A stretch of DNA of 64,000 nt from Chitinophagaceae bacterium. Lineage in GTDB: Bacteria; Bacteroidota; Bacteroidia; Chitinophagales; Chitinophagaceae. The position numbers and the translations under genes were made by a program. This document shows positions 54,969-64,000 of the stretch, in pieces (position 1 is the stretch's first letter; each line of letters starts with the position of its first letter). The DNA is taken from assembly GCA_027489035.1 (NCBI GenBank), contig JAIYAN010000015.1:1-64000 (forward strand), given 5' to 3'. Below the pieces are notes generated by a model that did not search any database, was not told the origin of the DNA, and saw only the letters and a program-made list of their open reading frames with translations.

Positions 54969-55706
54969 TTATGAAAATAATGCCGTTGATTTTATGAAAA
55001 AAATGTTGGGCTTTGAATATCCAGCAATTTGATAACCGTTAGCTTCTAAAAAAATACAAATCTCATTTTCTTTTATTGTTGAAATACTGAAATGATGGTC
55101 TTCAACACAAATCATTAATGGACTGTATTTTTCAAAATTATTCGATTTTAAAACTTCCATATCATGCCCTTCTACATCTACATTTAATATCGTGATCTCT
55201 TTTCCTTTGGGTAAGTAATTGTCTAATATTTCTTCTAATGTTTTTGGGGTTACCCATGAGCCTTCATCATATGATCTACTTTTATCCATTTTATCTATAA
55301 AATCATTAGAAAGAGAAGATACCCGGTCGTCATTTGAAATAAAAAATTTAGTCTTTTCAACTTTGTTTGAAACAATCTCACATAGATTAATGTCCTTCGC
55401 TCTTACTTTGTTGAATGCATCTATCATTTTTTGGTTGCCGTCAACATTGATGCCACTCCAACCCTTTAAGTAAAATTTAAACGTATTATTTCCTTCAATA
55501 GGCCTGTTGCAACCAATATCTACAAAAAAACCATTTTTAATATTTCTTAAATAGTTTTCCATAATCAAATCTTCACCAAATTGTGAATAGCTAATATGAA
55601 AACCTTCAAATTTTAATTTTTCAAAAATATAACTAACAAAAACATGAGATTTTGAATTCACATATCTTTTGTGTAAAAAGAGCCAGATTTTTTTGATGAT
55701 GTTCAT
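54969..55706 (-). CDS. FkbM-family methyltransferase
   Basis: 245 residues. 'SQFGEDLIMENYL', SAM-binding 'FFVDIGCNRPIEGNNTFKF' and the late 'ILNVDVEGHDMEVLKSNNF' are FkbM hallmarks. Probably O-methylates a sugar of the local glycan. 11 bp before the next minus-strand gene. Confidence 0.88.
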   Translation of the reverse strand: MNIIKKIWLFLHKRYVNSKSHVFVSYIFEKLKFEGFHISYSQFGEDLIMENYLRNIKNGFFVDIGCNRPIEGNNTFKFYLKGWSGINVDGNQKMIDAFNKVRAKDINLCEIVSNKVEKTKFFISNDDRVSSLSNDFIDKMDKSRSYDEGSWVTPKTLEEILDNYLPKGKEITILNVDVEGHDMEVLKSNNFEKYSPLMICVEDHHFSISTIKENEICIFLEANGYQIAGYSKPNIFFIKSTALFS

Positions 55707-55717
55707 TATTATAAATA

Positions 55718-56590
55718 TTAAACGGATACTTTGGATTGTAAAATATGATTGAATTCGCCCTTGTTAATCTTCTCTGCAAGACTTTTCCAGTCAATATCAG
55801 GACTTGTCAGATCTTTTTCAAGATGCGTACCAATTGCGGGAATTGGCACATAAAGTGTGTATTTTCTGCGATTGAAAAAATATTTAAAACTACGCTTAAT
55901 GGCAACTTTTAAAATTCTATAGGATTCTTTGTGTGTAAAATAAAACTGAATATACTTTAAAGGATTATAAATAAACGTTTTTGTCATTACCAGCCACAAG
56001 GCACAATCATTATTTCCTTTTGAATAAGTGAGCAATAAATCTTTCGTACGCAACAATGTATTTTTTGTGGTCATAAAAGTGAGACAAGTAGAGCTGTCAC
56101 TCATCCATTGATGCCCTGCAAAATCAATATGATGTTTTTTATGTTGGTGGATGGGATGCGTAAATGTATCCGTATGCAAATAGCAAGAGGCAAAATCAAC
56201 TTGTTTATTATCTCTTACTAGTGATACCATTTTATGAAATTCATTTGGGACATAGAGATAATCATCTTCTGCAAAATATACAACATCGGCATATTGTTGT
56301 TTGGAAAGCAAATCGATTTGTAGTTTAAAAGTAGCCAAATTTCCTATAGCATTTGTTTCTATTATGTCAACATCTTCTTTGTCAAAAGTGGCGTTTATTA
56401 GTTCTACGTATTCCGAAGGGCATCCATCAAGAATGAAAAAATATTTAATTTTTAAATTTGATGTAGAAAGCTTGAATGATTTTAAACAAACGCTTACTAA
56501 CTCGAATTTGTCTTCTGAACAAATAATGGGTTGCTTTGATACTTTGGGATAAATTCTCCAAGCAACAGCTACATCATATTTTTTATTCAT
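55718..56590 (-). CDS. Putative glycosyltransferase
   Basis: 290 residues, no signal. 'KIKYFFILDGCPSEYVELI', 'YADVVYFAEDDYLYVPNEF' (a DxD-like EDD motif near residue 120) and 'DFAGHQWMSDSSTCLTFM' suggest a GT-A fold enzyme of an uncommon family. Co-directional with the FkbM gene, 11 bp apart. Substrate unknown. Confidence 0.6.
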   Translation of the reverse strand: MNKKYDVAVAWRIYPKVSKQPIICSEDKFELVSVCLKSFKLSTSNLKIKYFFILDGCPSEYVELINATFDKEDVDIIETNAIGNLATFKLQIDLLSKQQYADVVYFAEDDYLYVPNEFHKMVSLVRDNKQVDFASCYLHTDTFTHPIHQHKKHHIDFAGHQWMSDSSTCLTFMTTKNTLLRTKDLLLTYSKGNNDCALWLVMTKTFIYNPLKYIQFYFTHKESYRILKVAIKRSFKYFFNRRKYTLYVPIPAIGTHLEKDLTSPDIDWKSLAEKINKGEFNHILQSKVSV

Positions 56591-56715
56591 TTTTTAAAGT
56601 TAAATAAATTAATTTATAATGAAATTGATTTCGTTTCTTTGGCAAGTTAAGATTCTTATGCAATTGCTATATTATTTTATTGAAAAAACAAGCACAATTT
56701 AAAATCGTTATTTAA

Positions 56716-57543
56716 ATGAATTTGGCAGGCTCAGTGATTTTGTATAACCCAGACTCAAGCGTTATAAATAATATAAATACCTACATTGAAATGGTTAGTA
56801 TTTTATATGTTATTGATAATTCTATACAATCTAACGAATATATTTTGACTGAATTAAAAAAAAATAACAAAATAAAAATCACTCAAAACAATGAAAATTT
56901 AGGCGTTGCTACCGGATTGAATATTGCTGCAAGGATGGCAATAAAAGATAATTATGATTGGTTACTTACCATGGATCAAGATTCCTCATTTAGCCATGAT
57001 AACATTTTAAAGTTCTCAAATTTTTTCAATCAATTTAATGCTGATATTAACATTGGGATAATGTGCCCCAACACCGCAATTGGTGGCAATATGCCTGATA
57101 TTATTGAGCATGAACACTCAATAACCTCTGGAAGTATAATAAATTTAAACGCATACGACAAAGTAGGAGGGTTCGACGATTACCTTTTTATAGATGAGGT
57201 TGATGCTGATTTTTCTTATAAAATAAAGATGAATGGATTTAAGGTATTGAAATTCCCAAATATTCACATGAATCATAAATTGGGAGAACAAAAATCACTT
57301 GGTTACTTTAATTATTTTTTCAAAAAGGAAAGAACCATCCACAATTCATTTAGAATTTATTTTATGGTTAGAAATTATTTTATAATAAGATCTCGATACA
57401 TTAAAACCTTTCCAGAATTGTATAAATGGCGGGATAAAGATTTTAAAATAATGATCAAAAACAACCTGTTTTTTTCTAAAAATTTTTTTACAACATTTAC
57501 TAGAGCTGCAAAAGGATATTTTGACTATTTGAAAAAAAAATAA
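56716..57543 (+). CDS. Family 2 glycosyltransferase, rhamnosyltransferase-like
   Basis: 275 residues. 'AGSVILYNPDSSVINNI', 'NENLGVATGLNIAARMA', 'LTMDQDSSF' and 'DEVDADFSYKIKMNGFKV' are typical of rhamnosyltransferase-type GT2 enzymes. It stands alone on the plus strand between minus-strand genes. Confidence 0.85.
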   Translation: MNLAGSVILYNPDSSVINNINTYIEMVSILYVIDNSIQSNEYILTELKKNNKIKITQNNENLGVATGLNIAARMAIKDNYDWLLTMDQDSSFSHDNILKFSNFFNQFNADINIGIMCPNTAIGGNMPDIIEHEHSITSGSIINLNAYDKVGGFDDYLFIDEVDADFSYKIKMNGFKVLKFPNIHMNHKLGEQKSLGYFNYFFKKERTIHNSFRIYFMVRNYFIIRSRYIKTFPELYKWRDKDFKIMIKNNLFFSKNFFTTFTRAAKGYFDYLKKK

Positions 57544-57557
57544 AAAAAACGTTTCAA

Positions 57558-58385
57558 TTACATTAATTTATCTGAGGGAAAAGCGGGGTTATGATAAATT
57601 GAATTGCTGGGGTCTATATATGTAGAATTGTCCACTTTATTATTCGTCTTTTGTAATAGAACTACAATGTGAAACGGATTGAAATGGCTAACATCGCATA
57701 TTTTAAAATTCAAATAATTCCCAATTTTTACAACTAAAGGCGTGTTGAATACATGGTGATGTAAACAACGATTATTGTAATTATCCGCCGTTCTTGCGGT
57801 CAATTCGGCCAAATCTATTTTAGCAGGGTCTAGCGTTAAATCGTGATATGTCAAAACATCTTCAATATGAGTAGTATCTGTTTCCAATGTATCATTTTCG
57901 AAATCACTAATTAAATGTTCTAAACTGGTAACTTGTCTACGGTGGTCAAATGTTTTATCCTTGTGTGGTAAAATGAGTAAAATATAACCATCATTTTTTA
58001 ATACTCTTTTCCATTCTACAATAGCCTTTATTGGGTTTGCAAAATGTTCTAAACTATGGCATGATAAAATGAAATCGTATTTTTCATTTGGAATCATGCT
58101 TAGATTATTCCCATCTGATATATACTGATGGCCAATTTTGTTTCCGTAAGTATATGTTGCCCCTTCGCTTATTGAACCTTCCCAAACGGTATTAGCACTG
58201 AAATTACATCCATCGAGATTATTGATTACGGGATAAATTGGAAGAAACCCTTTTTTTGTAAATATATTACTTGGTCCGCCAATCTCAATTCCATTTTTCC
58301 CGTTAAATTTTGAGATTAATGTGTTGTGATTTTTAATTCTTTTGGGAAAATATTTTCTAAATAGAATTTCTAAAAATGAAATCAT
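57558..58385 (-). CDS. Class I SAM-dependent methyltransferase
   Basis: 275 residues. 'GKNGIEIGGPSNIF' is motif I; 'YDFILSCHSLEHFANPIKAI' and 'WKRVLKNDGYILLILPHKDKTFDHRR' (in part) are motifs II and III of methyltransferase type 11. Probably modifies a surface sugar or its carrier. Its start is 2 bp after the stop of the upstream FkbM gene. Confidence 0.82.
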   Translation of the reverse strand: MISFLEILFRKYFPKRIKNHNTLISKFNGKNGIEIGGPSNIFTKKGFLPIYPVINNLDGCNFSANTVWEGSISEGATYTYGNKIGHQYISDGNNLSMIPNEKYDFILSCHSLEHFANPIKAIVEWKRVLKNDGYILLILPHKDKTFDHRRQVTSLEHLISDFENDTLETDTTHIEDVLTYHDLTLDPAKIDLAELTARTADNYNNRCLHHHVFNTPLVVKIGNYLNFKICDVSHFNPFHIVVLLQKTNNKVDNSTYIDPSNSIYHNPAFPSDKLM

Positions 58386-58387
58386 TC

Positions 58388-59158
58388 TTATGAATTATTG
58401 TTTTTGATGCAAATGATGTTTTCCCCTTTTATGTAAGTAATCCAATCGTAATTCGACATCGTTTTAAAAAATACTTTAGAAGTACCAGGCTTTAACCAAT
58501 CATGAAGCTCGCAAATGATACAGTTTGTATTATCCATCCAAGGCATAGTATTCATTTCAAAAATTTCTTTTTCAGATCCTTCTATATCTATTTTTAATAT
58601 GGAAATGTTATCAATATTATGTTCGGTGATTAACTGATTTATGGTTTTACTTTTAATGAAATCTGAATCGCTATTTGAATTTGATTCAATCATAAACCCT
58701 GCACTTTTTTCAGATTTGTTTGAAATGTTGAGGGTGTCTTCTTTATGCCATAACGCTGCATTAATACACTCAATGTTTGTGTAATTGGACGTGTTTTTTA
58801 AAAGAATTTCAAAGTTTTCTTTACTAGGCTCAATGCATATAATCTTTGCAGATGGAAATTTTTCAGAGAAATAAATAGCGGAAAGTCCTATATTAGCACC
58901 GGCATCTATAATCCAATTTGTAGTTGAGTTTTCTGGTAAAGGAAAGTGATATTGTTGTTCACAGAAAACTTGCTCAAAAATTAATGGATCTGATTGATCT
59001 TTTCTTAAATAAATTTTGTTTTTAAATGCGTTATTGTCTACAATGAAATATTCTCCTTTTGGAATTAATAAATTAAAGTATGCTTTCAAACCTTTCGAAA
59101 ATCCGAAAAATCGAATAAGATTAATTAGCTTGATAACTTGAAGTCCAAATGCTCTCAA
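58388..59158 (-). CDS. FkbM-family methyltransferase (second copy)
   Basis: 256 residues. 'WIIDAGANIGLSAIYFSEKFP', 'ICIEPSKENFEILLKN' and 'ISILKIDIEGSEKEIFEM' are clear FkbM motifs. Divergent in sequence from the copy at 54969, so not a recent duplicate. Two bases separate it from the next gene. Confidence 0.88.
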   Translation of the reverse strand: MRAFGLQVIKLINLIRFFGFSKGLKAYFNLLIPKGEYFIVDNNAFKNKIYLRKDQSDPLIFEQVFCEQQYHFPLPENSTTNWIIDAGANIGLSAIYFSEKFPSAKIICIEPSKENFEILLKNTSNYTNIECINAALWHKEDTLNISNKSEKSAGFMIESNSNSDSDFIKSKTINQLITEHNIDNISILKIDIEGSEKEIFEMNTMPWMDNTNCIICELHDWLKPGTSKVFFKTMSNYDWITYIKGENIICIKNNNS

Positions 59159-59264
59159 TGTTTTATTTTTAATCGTAAAAGTAAATTATTTGATTTGAAA
59201 AAATGGAGTTTTTACTTTTTTTTTCAACATAACACACAAATTAAAATTCTTTAATCACATCAAT

Positions 59265-60194
59265 ATGAATCCTGAAATAAGTATTTGTATTCCGGCTTAC
59301 AAAAAACTAGATTACTTAGATAGACTCTTTAAATCAATTGTTAATCAAAGCTTCAAAGACTTTGAAATTATAGTTTCCGACGATACCCCTAGTGATGAAA
59401 TAAAAGTTCTTTGTGAAAAATATAAATCGGTATTTAATCTCAAATATATAAAAAATGAAATAGCGCTAGGGTCTCCCGCAAATTGGAACGCAGCTATCAA
59501 AATGGCAAGCGGTAAATGGATTAAAATAATGCATAATGATGATTGGTTTTCAAGTGAACATAGTTTACAAATGTTTGCCGATGCAACATTGAATAATGTT
59601 GATTGCGATTTCTTGTTTTCCGGTTTTACAAATTGCGGGTCAAAAGGGATTATCAATACATTTATTCCCAACACACAACTTTCTAAAAGATTGAAGAAAT
59701 CTCCTTTAATCCTTTTTCAAAAAAACTATATTGGTCACCCAAGCACTACACTGATCAGAAATACCAAAATGGAATGGTTTGATGAGAAAATAAAATGGGT
59801 CGTTGATTTCGAATTTTATATCAGAGTCATTAATTCTAGAAAATTCGCTTCGATTCCAAATGCATTAATTTATATCGGAATTCATGAAGAACAAATTACA
59901 AAACAAGCTTTCCGAAATAAATCAATTGAAATACCGGAAACCATCTATTTGCTTGATAAATTGGGTTTCTCTGCTTTGAATAAAATATATGTGTACGATT
60001 ACTATTGGAGATTATTTAGAAACCTTTCTATTCGTCGTTTTGATGATTTTGATTATTTATTGCCAGATGCTCAGATTCCTACTAAAATCAAGGACATGTT
60101 GAAATTTCAATTTAAAATCCCATTGGTCATTTTAAACATTGGTATTTTGTCAAAATTTTTCATGACGATTTCTTTTTTAAAAGAAAGAAACTAG
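59265..60194 (+). CDS. Family 2 glycosyltransferase
   Basis: 309 residues. 'ISICIPAYKKLDYLDRLFKSI', 'IVSDDTPSDEI', 'ALGSPANWNAAIKMASGKWIKIMHNDDWF' (in part; DxD = NDDW near 91) and 'PSTTLIRNTKMEWFDEKIKWVVDFEFYIRV' (in part). A GT-A inverting enzyme, cytosolic. Confidence 0.88.
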   Translation: MNPEISICIPAYKKLDYLDRLFKSIVNQSFKDFEIIVSDDTPSDEIKVLCEKYKSVFNLKYIKNEIALGSPANWNAAIKMASGKWIKIMHNDDWFSSEHSLQMFADATLNNVDCDFLFSGFTNCGSKGIINTFIPNTQLSKRLKKSPLILFQKNYIGHPSTTLIRNTKMEWFDEKIKWVVDFEFYIRVINSRKFASIPNALIYIGIHEEQITKQAFRNKSIEIPETIYLLDKLGFSALNKIYVYDYYWRLFRNLSIRRFDDFDYLLPDAQIPTKIKDMLKFQFKIPLVILNIGILSKFFMTISFLKERN

Positions 60195-60279
60195 ATTGGT
60201 CTTTTACGTTAATATTGTAAATCATTTATTCAGAGGAAAATCATACACGTAAAAAATAAATTACAAATAACAGATTCCG

Positions 60280-61434
60280 TTGAGCTCAAAAAAAATACAT
60301 ATCGCTGTCAATTGCTGGGTGCTTCGAAATAAGCAATTAGATGGCATTGGCTATTTTACCGTAAATACAATCCAACGAATCATCAAAACCCATCCAGAAG
60401 TTTCCTTTACTTTATTATGCGACACGAAATTTAAAGAACCATATTTCGAAGGAGATAATGTTTTCATCAAAAGGGTTTTTCCACCATTTAGACATCCGTT
60501 ACTTTATGTTTTTTTTATGGAATTGATTCTGCCTTTTGTATTGAAATCATTAAAGCCCGATTTGTTTTTATCGCCAGATGGATATTTGTCCTTAATGGCT
60601 AGTTGTAAGCAAGTTCCTGTGATACACGATTTAAACTTTGAGCATTATCCCAAACAATTGCCGCTGAAAAATCGTTTGTATTATCTCTATTTTTTTAAAC
60701 GATTTGCCAAAAAAGCTTTTCGCATAGCAACCGTTTCCGAATATAGCAAGCAAGATATTGTAACGCGCTATCAAATTGATGCAAAAAAAGTCGATGTGGT
60801 TTATTGTGGCATAAACAGTGGATTTCATCCATTAACGGATGCTGAAAAACAAGAAGTAAAAAACAAATACAGTGATGGTAAACCTTATTTTTTCTTTGTA
60901 GGTTCTTTGCATCCACGAAAAAATATGCTTCGGCTTATTGAAGCATTTGCCATATTTAAAGCCAATAATCAAAGTGATTTTAAATTAATTATTGCTGGAA
61001 GTTTTTATTGGAAAACAGAAGAAATGCAGAAGGTTTTGTCTTCCAATTTGTACAAAAATGACATTATTTTCACCGGAAGATTAAGCGAAGAAGAGCTTCG
61101 TCTTTATTTTGGCGCAGCACATGCATTAACGTTTATGCCCGTGTTTGAAGGGTTCGGCATTCCAATTGTGGAAGCATTTGAAATGCAAGTGCCCGTGCTT
61201 ACATCTAACATTTCATCAATGCCCGAAGTAGGAGGGGATGCGGCTATTTATGCCAATCCTTTCGATATAAATGATATCGCTTTAGGTATGCAGCAACTTT
61301 TTAAGAATAAAAATGACCTGATTAAATCCTTAATTGAAAAAGGAAATATCAGAAAAGAAAAATTTTCTTGGGATAAATCAGCGGCGTTACTTTGGCAAAC
61401 TTTAGAAAAATCAATTGCCGGAATTGATGATTGA
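60280..61434 (+). CDS. Family 4 glycosyltransferase
   Basis: 384 residues from a TTG start (no ATG or GTG nearby in frame; starts MSSKKIHIAVNCWVLRN when read as Met). GT-B fold: 'VPVIHDLNFEHYPKQLP', 'VSEYSKQDIV', 'FFFVGSLHPRKNMLRLIEAF' and the donor motif 'MPVFEGFGIPIVEAFE'. Its 3' end overlaps the convergent gene by 24 bp. Confidence 0.9.
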   Translation: MSSKKIHIAVNCWVLRNKQLDGIGYFTVNTIQRIIKTHPEVSFTLLCDTKFKEPYFEGDNVFIKRVFPPFRHPLLYVFFMELILPFVLKSLKPDLFLSPDGYLSLMASCKQVPVIHDLNFEHYPKQLPLKNRLYYLYFFKRFAKKAFRIATVSEYSKQDIVTRYQIDAKKVDVVYCGINSGFHPLTDAEKQEVKNKYSDGKPYFFFVGSLHPRKNMLRLIEAFAIFKANNQSDFKLIIAGSFYWKTEEMQKVLSSNLYKNDIIFTGRLSEEELRLYFGAAHALTFMPVFEGFGIPIVEAFEMQVPVLTSNISSMPEVGGDAAIYANPFDINDIALGMQQLFKNKNDLIKSLIEKGNIRKEKFSWDKSAALLWQTLEKSIAGIDD

Positions 61435-62559
61435 TGCGGCTTTCTCAGCAATATTGTTCCAATAAAAATGTTTGAAAAACTGTTCGTCTATTGGGTCCGC
61501 TATTGAATCACATTCCATAATCGCATTCGAAAAATCAGTCCAATTGGTATTTGAAACAATGGATAATTTTCCGCCTGTAATTTTTTCTGGAACACCAATT
61601 GCTCCCTCAATCGTACTGATGGCAGATAAATTATTCCCCAACGCTTCTACCAATTTGGTTTTGATGCCACCGCCTTCAACAACTGGATTGATGAAAATAT
61701 CCGAACCTTTAAAGTAAACGGAAATGTCATCTACAAAACCAGCATAAACAATATGCTTATTAGCAAATGCTTTCAGTTCGTTTAAATCATCTGGCAATCC
61801 CTTTCCGCAGATAATAATGGTATAATTAAAATTAGCCGCTTGCAACAAAATTGGATTGATATCGTAAAGGATATTTTTCAACGCGTTCAAATTGGGCGCA
61901 TAATCCAAAGTGCCATTAAACAATAGAATTTTATTCGTTGATGGGATATTGTGCTTTTGTTGAAGTGCTGTTTTCGCAATAGATTTCTCTTCAGCGCTTG
62001 GCGCTTTTCCAAAATCAAAACCATAGGTTATAGTATGACATTTCGAAGGGTTTAAATTGAAATGTTTGAGTGCAAAATGCTGGTCTTCATCCGTGATGAA
62101 AAAATTGATATCTGCTTGACGATGTGTCCATTTTTCATAATGCCAAAGCATTTTCCACCACCATTTGCCCGTGCTTTTAAAACGCAAGCTTTCTATGTTA
62201 TGCGAATGAATGATCAGTTTTACACCCGTAATTTTTTTTAATAAAAACCCCAACCAACCCAAATAAGGATGCTCCAACATAAAATGTGTTGCTTGTTGAT
62301 TTCGGATGATTTTTAAAAAAGAAAAAATGCCAAAAGGGTTGAAATATCGATGCTTTGCATTGGGCATTATAGGCATAAACGTGCCAGAGAAATCTGTTGG
62401 ATTAGCATTGCTTTTAACCGAAACCAGTGTGACATCCACACACTTGGAAAAAGCTGCATAAAAACAGGCAATACCTTTTTGTCCACCCATTTTTGCTGGA
62501 AAAATGTTGTAAGGAGCAATGGCTACGATATATGTATGGCTCGTATTGATATTATTCAA
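61411..62559 (-). CDS. Family 4 glycosyltransferase
   Basis: 382 residues. 'NIFPAKMGGQKGIACFYAAFS', 'LIIHSHNIESLRFKSTGKWW', 'ILLFNGTLDYAPNLNALKNI' and 'NPVVEGGGIKTKLVEALG' give a GT-B enzyme related to sugar transferases of polysaccharide synthesis. It lies 8 bp after the YfhO-type gene on the same strand and is probably co-transcribed with it. Confidence 0.85.
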   Translation of the reverse strand: MNNINTSHTYIVAIAPYNIFPAKMGGQKGIACFYAAFSKCVDVTLVSVKSNANPTDFSGTFMPIMPNAKHRYFNPFGIFSFLKIIRNQQATHFMLEHPYLGWLGFLLKKITGVKLIIHSHNIESLRFKSTGKWWWKMLWHYEKWTHRQADINFFITDEDQHFALKHFNLNPSKCHTITYGFDFGKAPSAEEKSIAKTALQQKHNIPSTNKILLFNGTLDYAPNLNALKNILYDINPILLQAANFNYTIIICGKGLPDDLNELKAFANKHIVYAGFVDDISVYFKGSDIFINPVVEGGGIKTKLVEALGNNLSAISTIEGAIGVPEKITGGKLSIVSNTNWTDFSNAIMECDSIADPIDEQFFKHFYWNNIAEKAASIINSGN

Positions 62560-62567
62560 TTTAAAAA

Positions 62568-64000
62568 CTAAACCACTTCTTTTTTCTTCTTAAATGATAA
62601 AGCAACAGCAGCCAATAAAATGATCAGCACCAACCAAGACGCGACTGCATTGATTTTGCTGCCTAAGAAATAAACAGCAGGTTCAAATTTAAATTCAATT
62701 TTGTGCTTACCTGCGGGGACGTTAATTCCTCTTAATACATAATTGGTTTTGAAATAAGGCGTTTTCTTTCCATCTACATAAGCAAACCAATCTTTGTAAA
62801 ATACCTCACTAAACACCGCAATGTTATTTGAACTAGAAATAGATTCATAAGTGATGGCGTCATTGTCGAAGCTGGTTTGTTTAATGGTTGCTAAGCTATC
62901 TGGCGCACTGAAATTTCCAACTGTATTTTTAAAACTTTCATCCACAATCGCAGTATCTTTTGGATTGAAATTATCCAATGCACGCATTTCATTCGCTGGT
63001 CCTTGAACATATTGAACATCTTTTACAAACCAAACATTTCCTAATGCACCTGGATTTTGTTGGGCAATTTTTCCATTTTCTTGCTGTTGAATAAAATACT
63101 TTGCATTAAGCATATTTATAACAGACATATTGATGTTGCCTTTAAATTGGTTGGCAATCAAATCATCATAAATACCCAATTTAGCCGGATGATATCCGCC
63201 AATTGATTTGTGATAATAAGATGTTTTTGCTTCTTCCATGCTTGACGTATTAAACACCCTATAATTCGGATCTTTATCGGCAAGTATTTGTTGGTCGGCT
63301 GGTGTTAGTGGAAATGAATTTGCTTCTGCATCCGCTTTTGCTTCAAAGCTTTTATCGTTAAGATAATTCATGCCAAATTGCAATAAATCAGCAGTAGACA
63401 AAATGGTAATTCCCACAATCATAATCATGGCATTGATTTTCTTTTTTATAAATAAGGCAATTAGAGCCAATGCCAAAGCAACTAAAATAAGCGAACGAAT
63501 GATGTCGTCAAATAAGAATGATGCGCGTTCCTTATGTAAAGCCGATACAAATGCACGAGCTGCTTTTGTAGGGTCGCCAGCACTTGGGTCTCTGCTAATA
63601 TTACTTACCATTGCTTCGTAAATCTGATTGTCGATACTTGGTTTAAACTTTTGATCCAAATTTTGCATTTGGGCTTGCATGTTTGGACTATTCGATTTAA
63701 GGATATTATCGAAAGCAAAAGTTCTTTCTTTATTCTCTTTGCTGAAATCGCTTGTTGTATAAAAGAAACCAATCAAACCAAAAACTACTGCAGTAGCAAT
63801 GGCAGCAAGCTTGAATTTTTTCCAATCCGTTTCCTCTTGATTATTGATTAATTTATTAATTACAAGCGAAGCCATGATAGGGAACAACAATTGAGGTATC
63901 ACCAAAATCATGGTAGGTACCCTGAACTTGTTATACAGCGGGAAATAATCAAACATGAAATAATTGAACGATTTAAAATTATCGCCCCAAGAAAGCATTA
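62568..64000 (-). CDS. YfhO-family membrane protein (5' partial)
   Basis: At least 477 residues. The frame is open to the window edge, and 'LSWGDNFKSFNYFMFDYFPLYNKFRVPTM' (in part) is an internal YfhO-type sequence, so the ATG at 63998 is not the true start; whole proteins have about 800 residues. The visible part has about four helices, a large soluble domain with 'SYYHKSIGGYHPAKLGIYDDLI' (in part), and a final span. The family is glycosyltransferase-C-like; in Bacillus YfhO glycosylates lipoteichoic acid. A surface glycosylation role fits the context. Confidence 0.85.
   Translation of the reverse strand, partial: MLSWGDNFKSFNYFMFDYFPLYNKFRVPTMILVIPQLLFPIMASLVINKLINNQEETDWKKFKLAAIATAVVFGLIGFFYTTSDFSKENKERTFAFDNILKSNSPNMQAQMQNLDQKFKPSIDNQIYEAMVSNISRDPSAGDPTKAARAFVSALHKERASFLFDDIIRSLILVALALALIALFIKKKINAMIMIVGITILSTADLLQFGMNYLNDKSFEAKADAEANSFPLTPADQQILADKDPNYRVFNTSSMEEAKTSYYHKSIGGYHPAKLGIYDDLIANQFKGNINMSVINMLNAKYFIQQQENGKIAQQNPGALGNVWFVKDVQYVQGPANEMRALDNFNPKDTAIVDESFKNTVGNFSAPDSLATIKQTSFDNDAITYESISSSNNIAVFSEVFYKDWFAYVDGKKTPYFKTNYVLRGINVPAGKHKIEFKFEPAVYFLGSKINAVASWLVLIILLAAVALSFKKKKEVV

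Overview
The window is AT-rich DNA from a member of the Bacteroidetes, most likely Chitinophagaceae or a close relative. Four very large secreted proteins end in type IX secretion (T9SS) type A sorting domains. Promoters fit the Bacteroidetes -33 TTTG / -7 TAnnTTTG pattern. Starts are preceded by A-rich sequence rather than Shine-Dalgarno sites. A menaquinone gene of the futalosine route (mqnA) and a DUF4907/kelch pair also fit. Family names are from memory of motifs; no search was run.

Layout. 1-4398: 3' part of a repeat-rich T9SS adhesin. 4859-7673 (minus): a periplasmic-binding-fold protein and guaA. 7921-19447: an unbroken S10-spc ribosomal protein cluster from rpsJ to secY, followed by map. 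The usual flanks (rpsL-rpsG-fusA upstream; infA-rpmJ-rpsM-rpsK-rpsD-rpoA-rplQ downstream) are absent. 20372-24394: a HI0933-type flavoprotein, an LptF/LptG-type permease and a mitochondrial-type citrate synthase. 24673-32380: a five-gene unit described below. 32763-34188: two glycosyltransferase-like genes. 34210-36678: a decayed tRNA-Ala copy and an intact tRNA-Ala(GGC) bracketing four minus-strand genes. 37042-38247: a membrane-bound AraC-type regulator. 38861-50487: a DUF4907 protein and a 3,725-residue kelch/GEVED/Ig T9SS protein. 51053-53425: purB and mqnA. 53427-64000: a surface-polysaccharide region (flippase, six glycosyltransferases or candidates, three methyltransferases, a YfhO-type membrane protein cut by the window end).

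The most interesting system is 24673-32380. It joins an ECF sigma factor, a short single-span anti-sigma candidate and a membrane-anchored CnrX/CpxP-like sensor with a His/Pro-rich tail. These are followed by a secreted protein that fuses a complete three-domain multicopper oxidase to a complete formylglycine-type sulfatase, and by a secreted YHYH-domain protein. The two secreted proteins share five copies of one module and both carry T9SS signals. This looks like a metal-responsive regulon placing a copper oxidase/sulfatase and a partner at the cell surface or outside. The regulatory logic resembles the cnrYXH type, but I know of no described system with these outputs.

A second theme is the spacers. 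Most large intergenic gaps are mosaics of short 7-9 bp periodic repeats from about nine families, plus a 50-bp element and a 25-bp palindrome. They occur in both orientations, stop precisely at gene ends and often supply stop codons. A third is the small cassette between the two tRNA-Ala copies: a DUF1287 lipoprotein with two paralogous DUF6717-like proteins, possibly an effector-immunity set.
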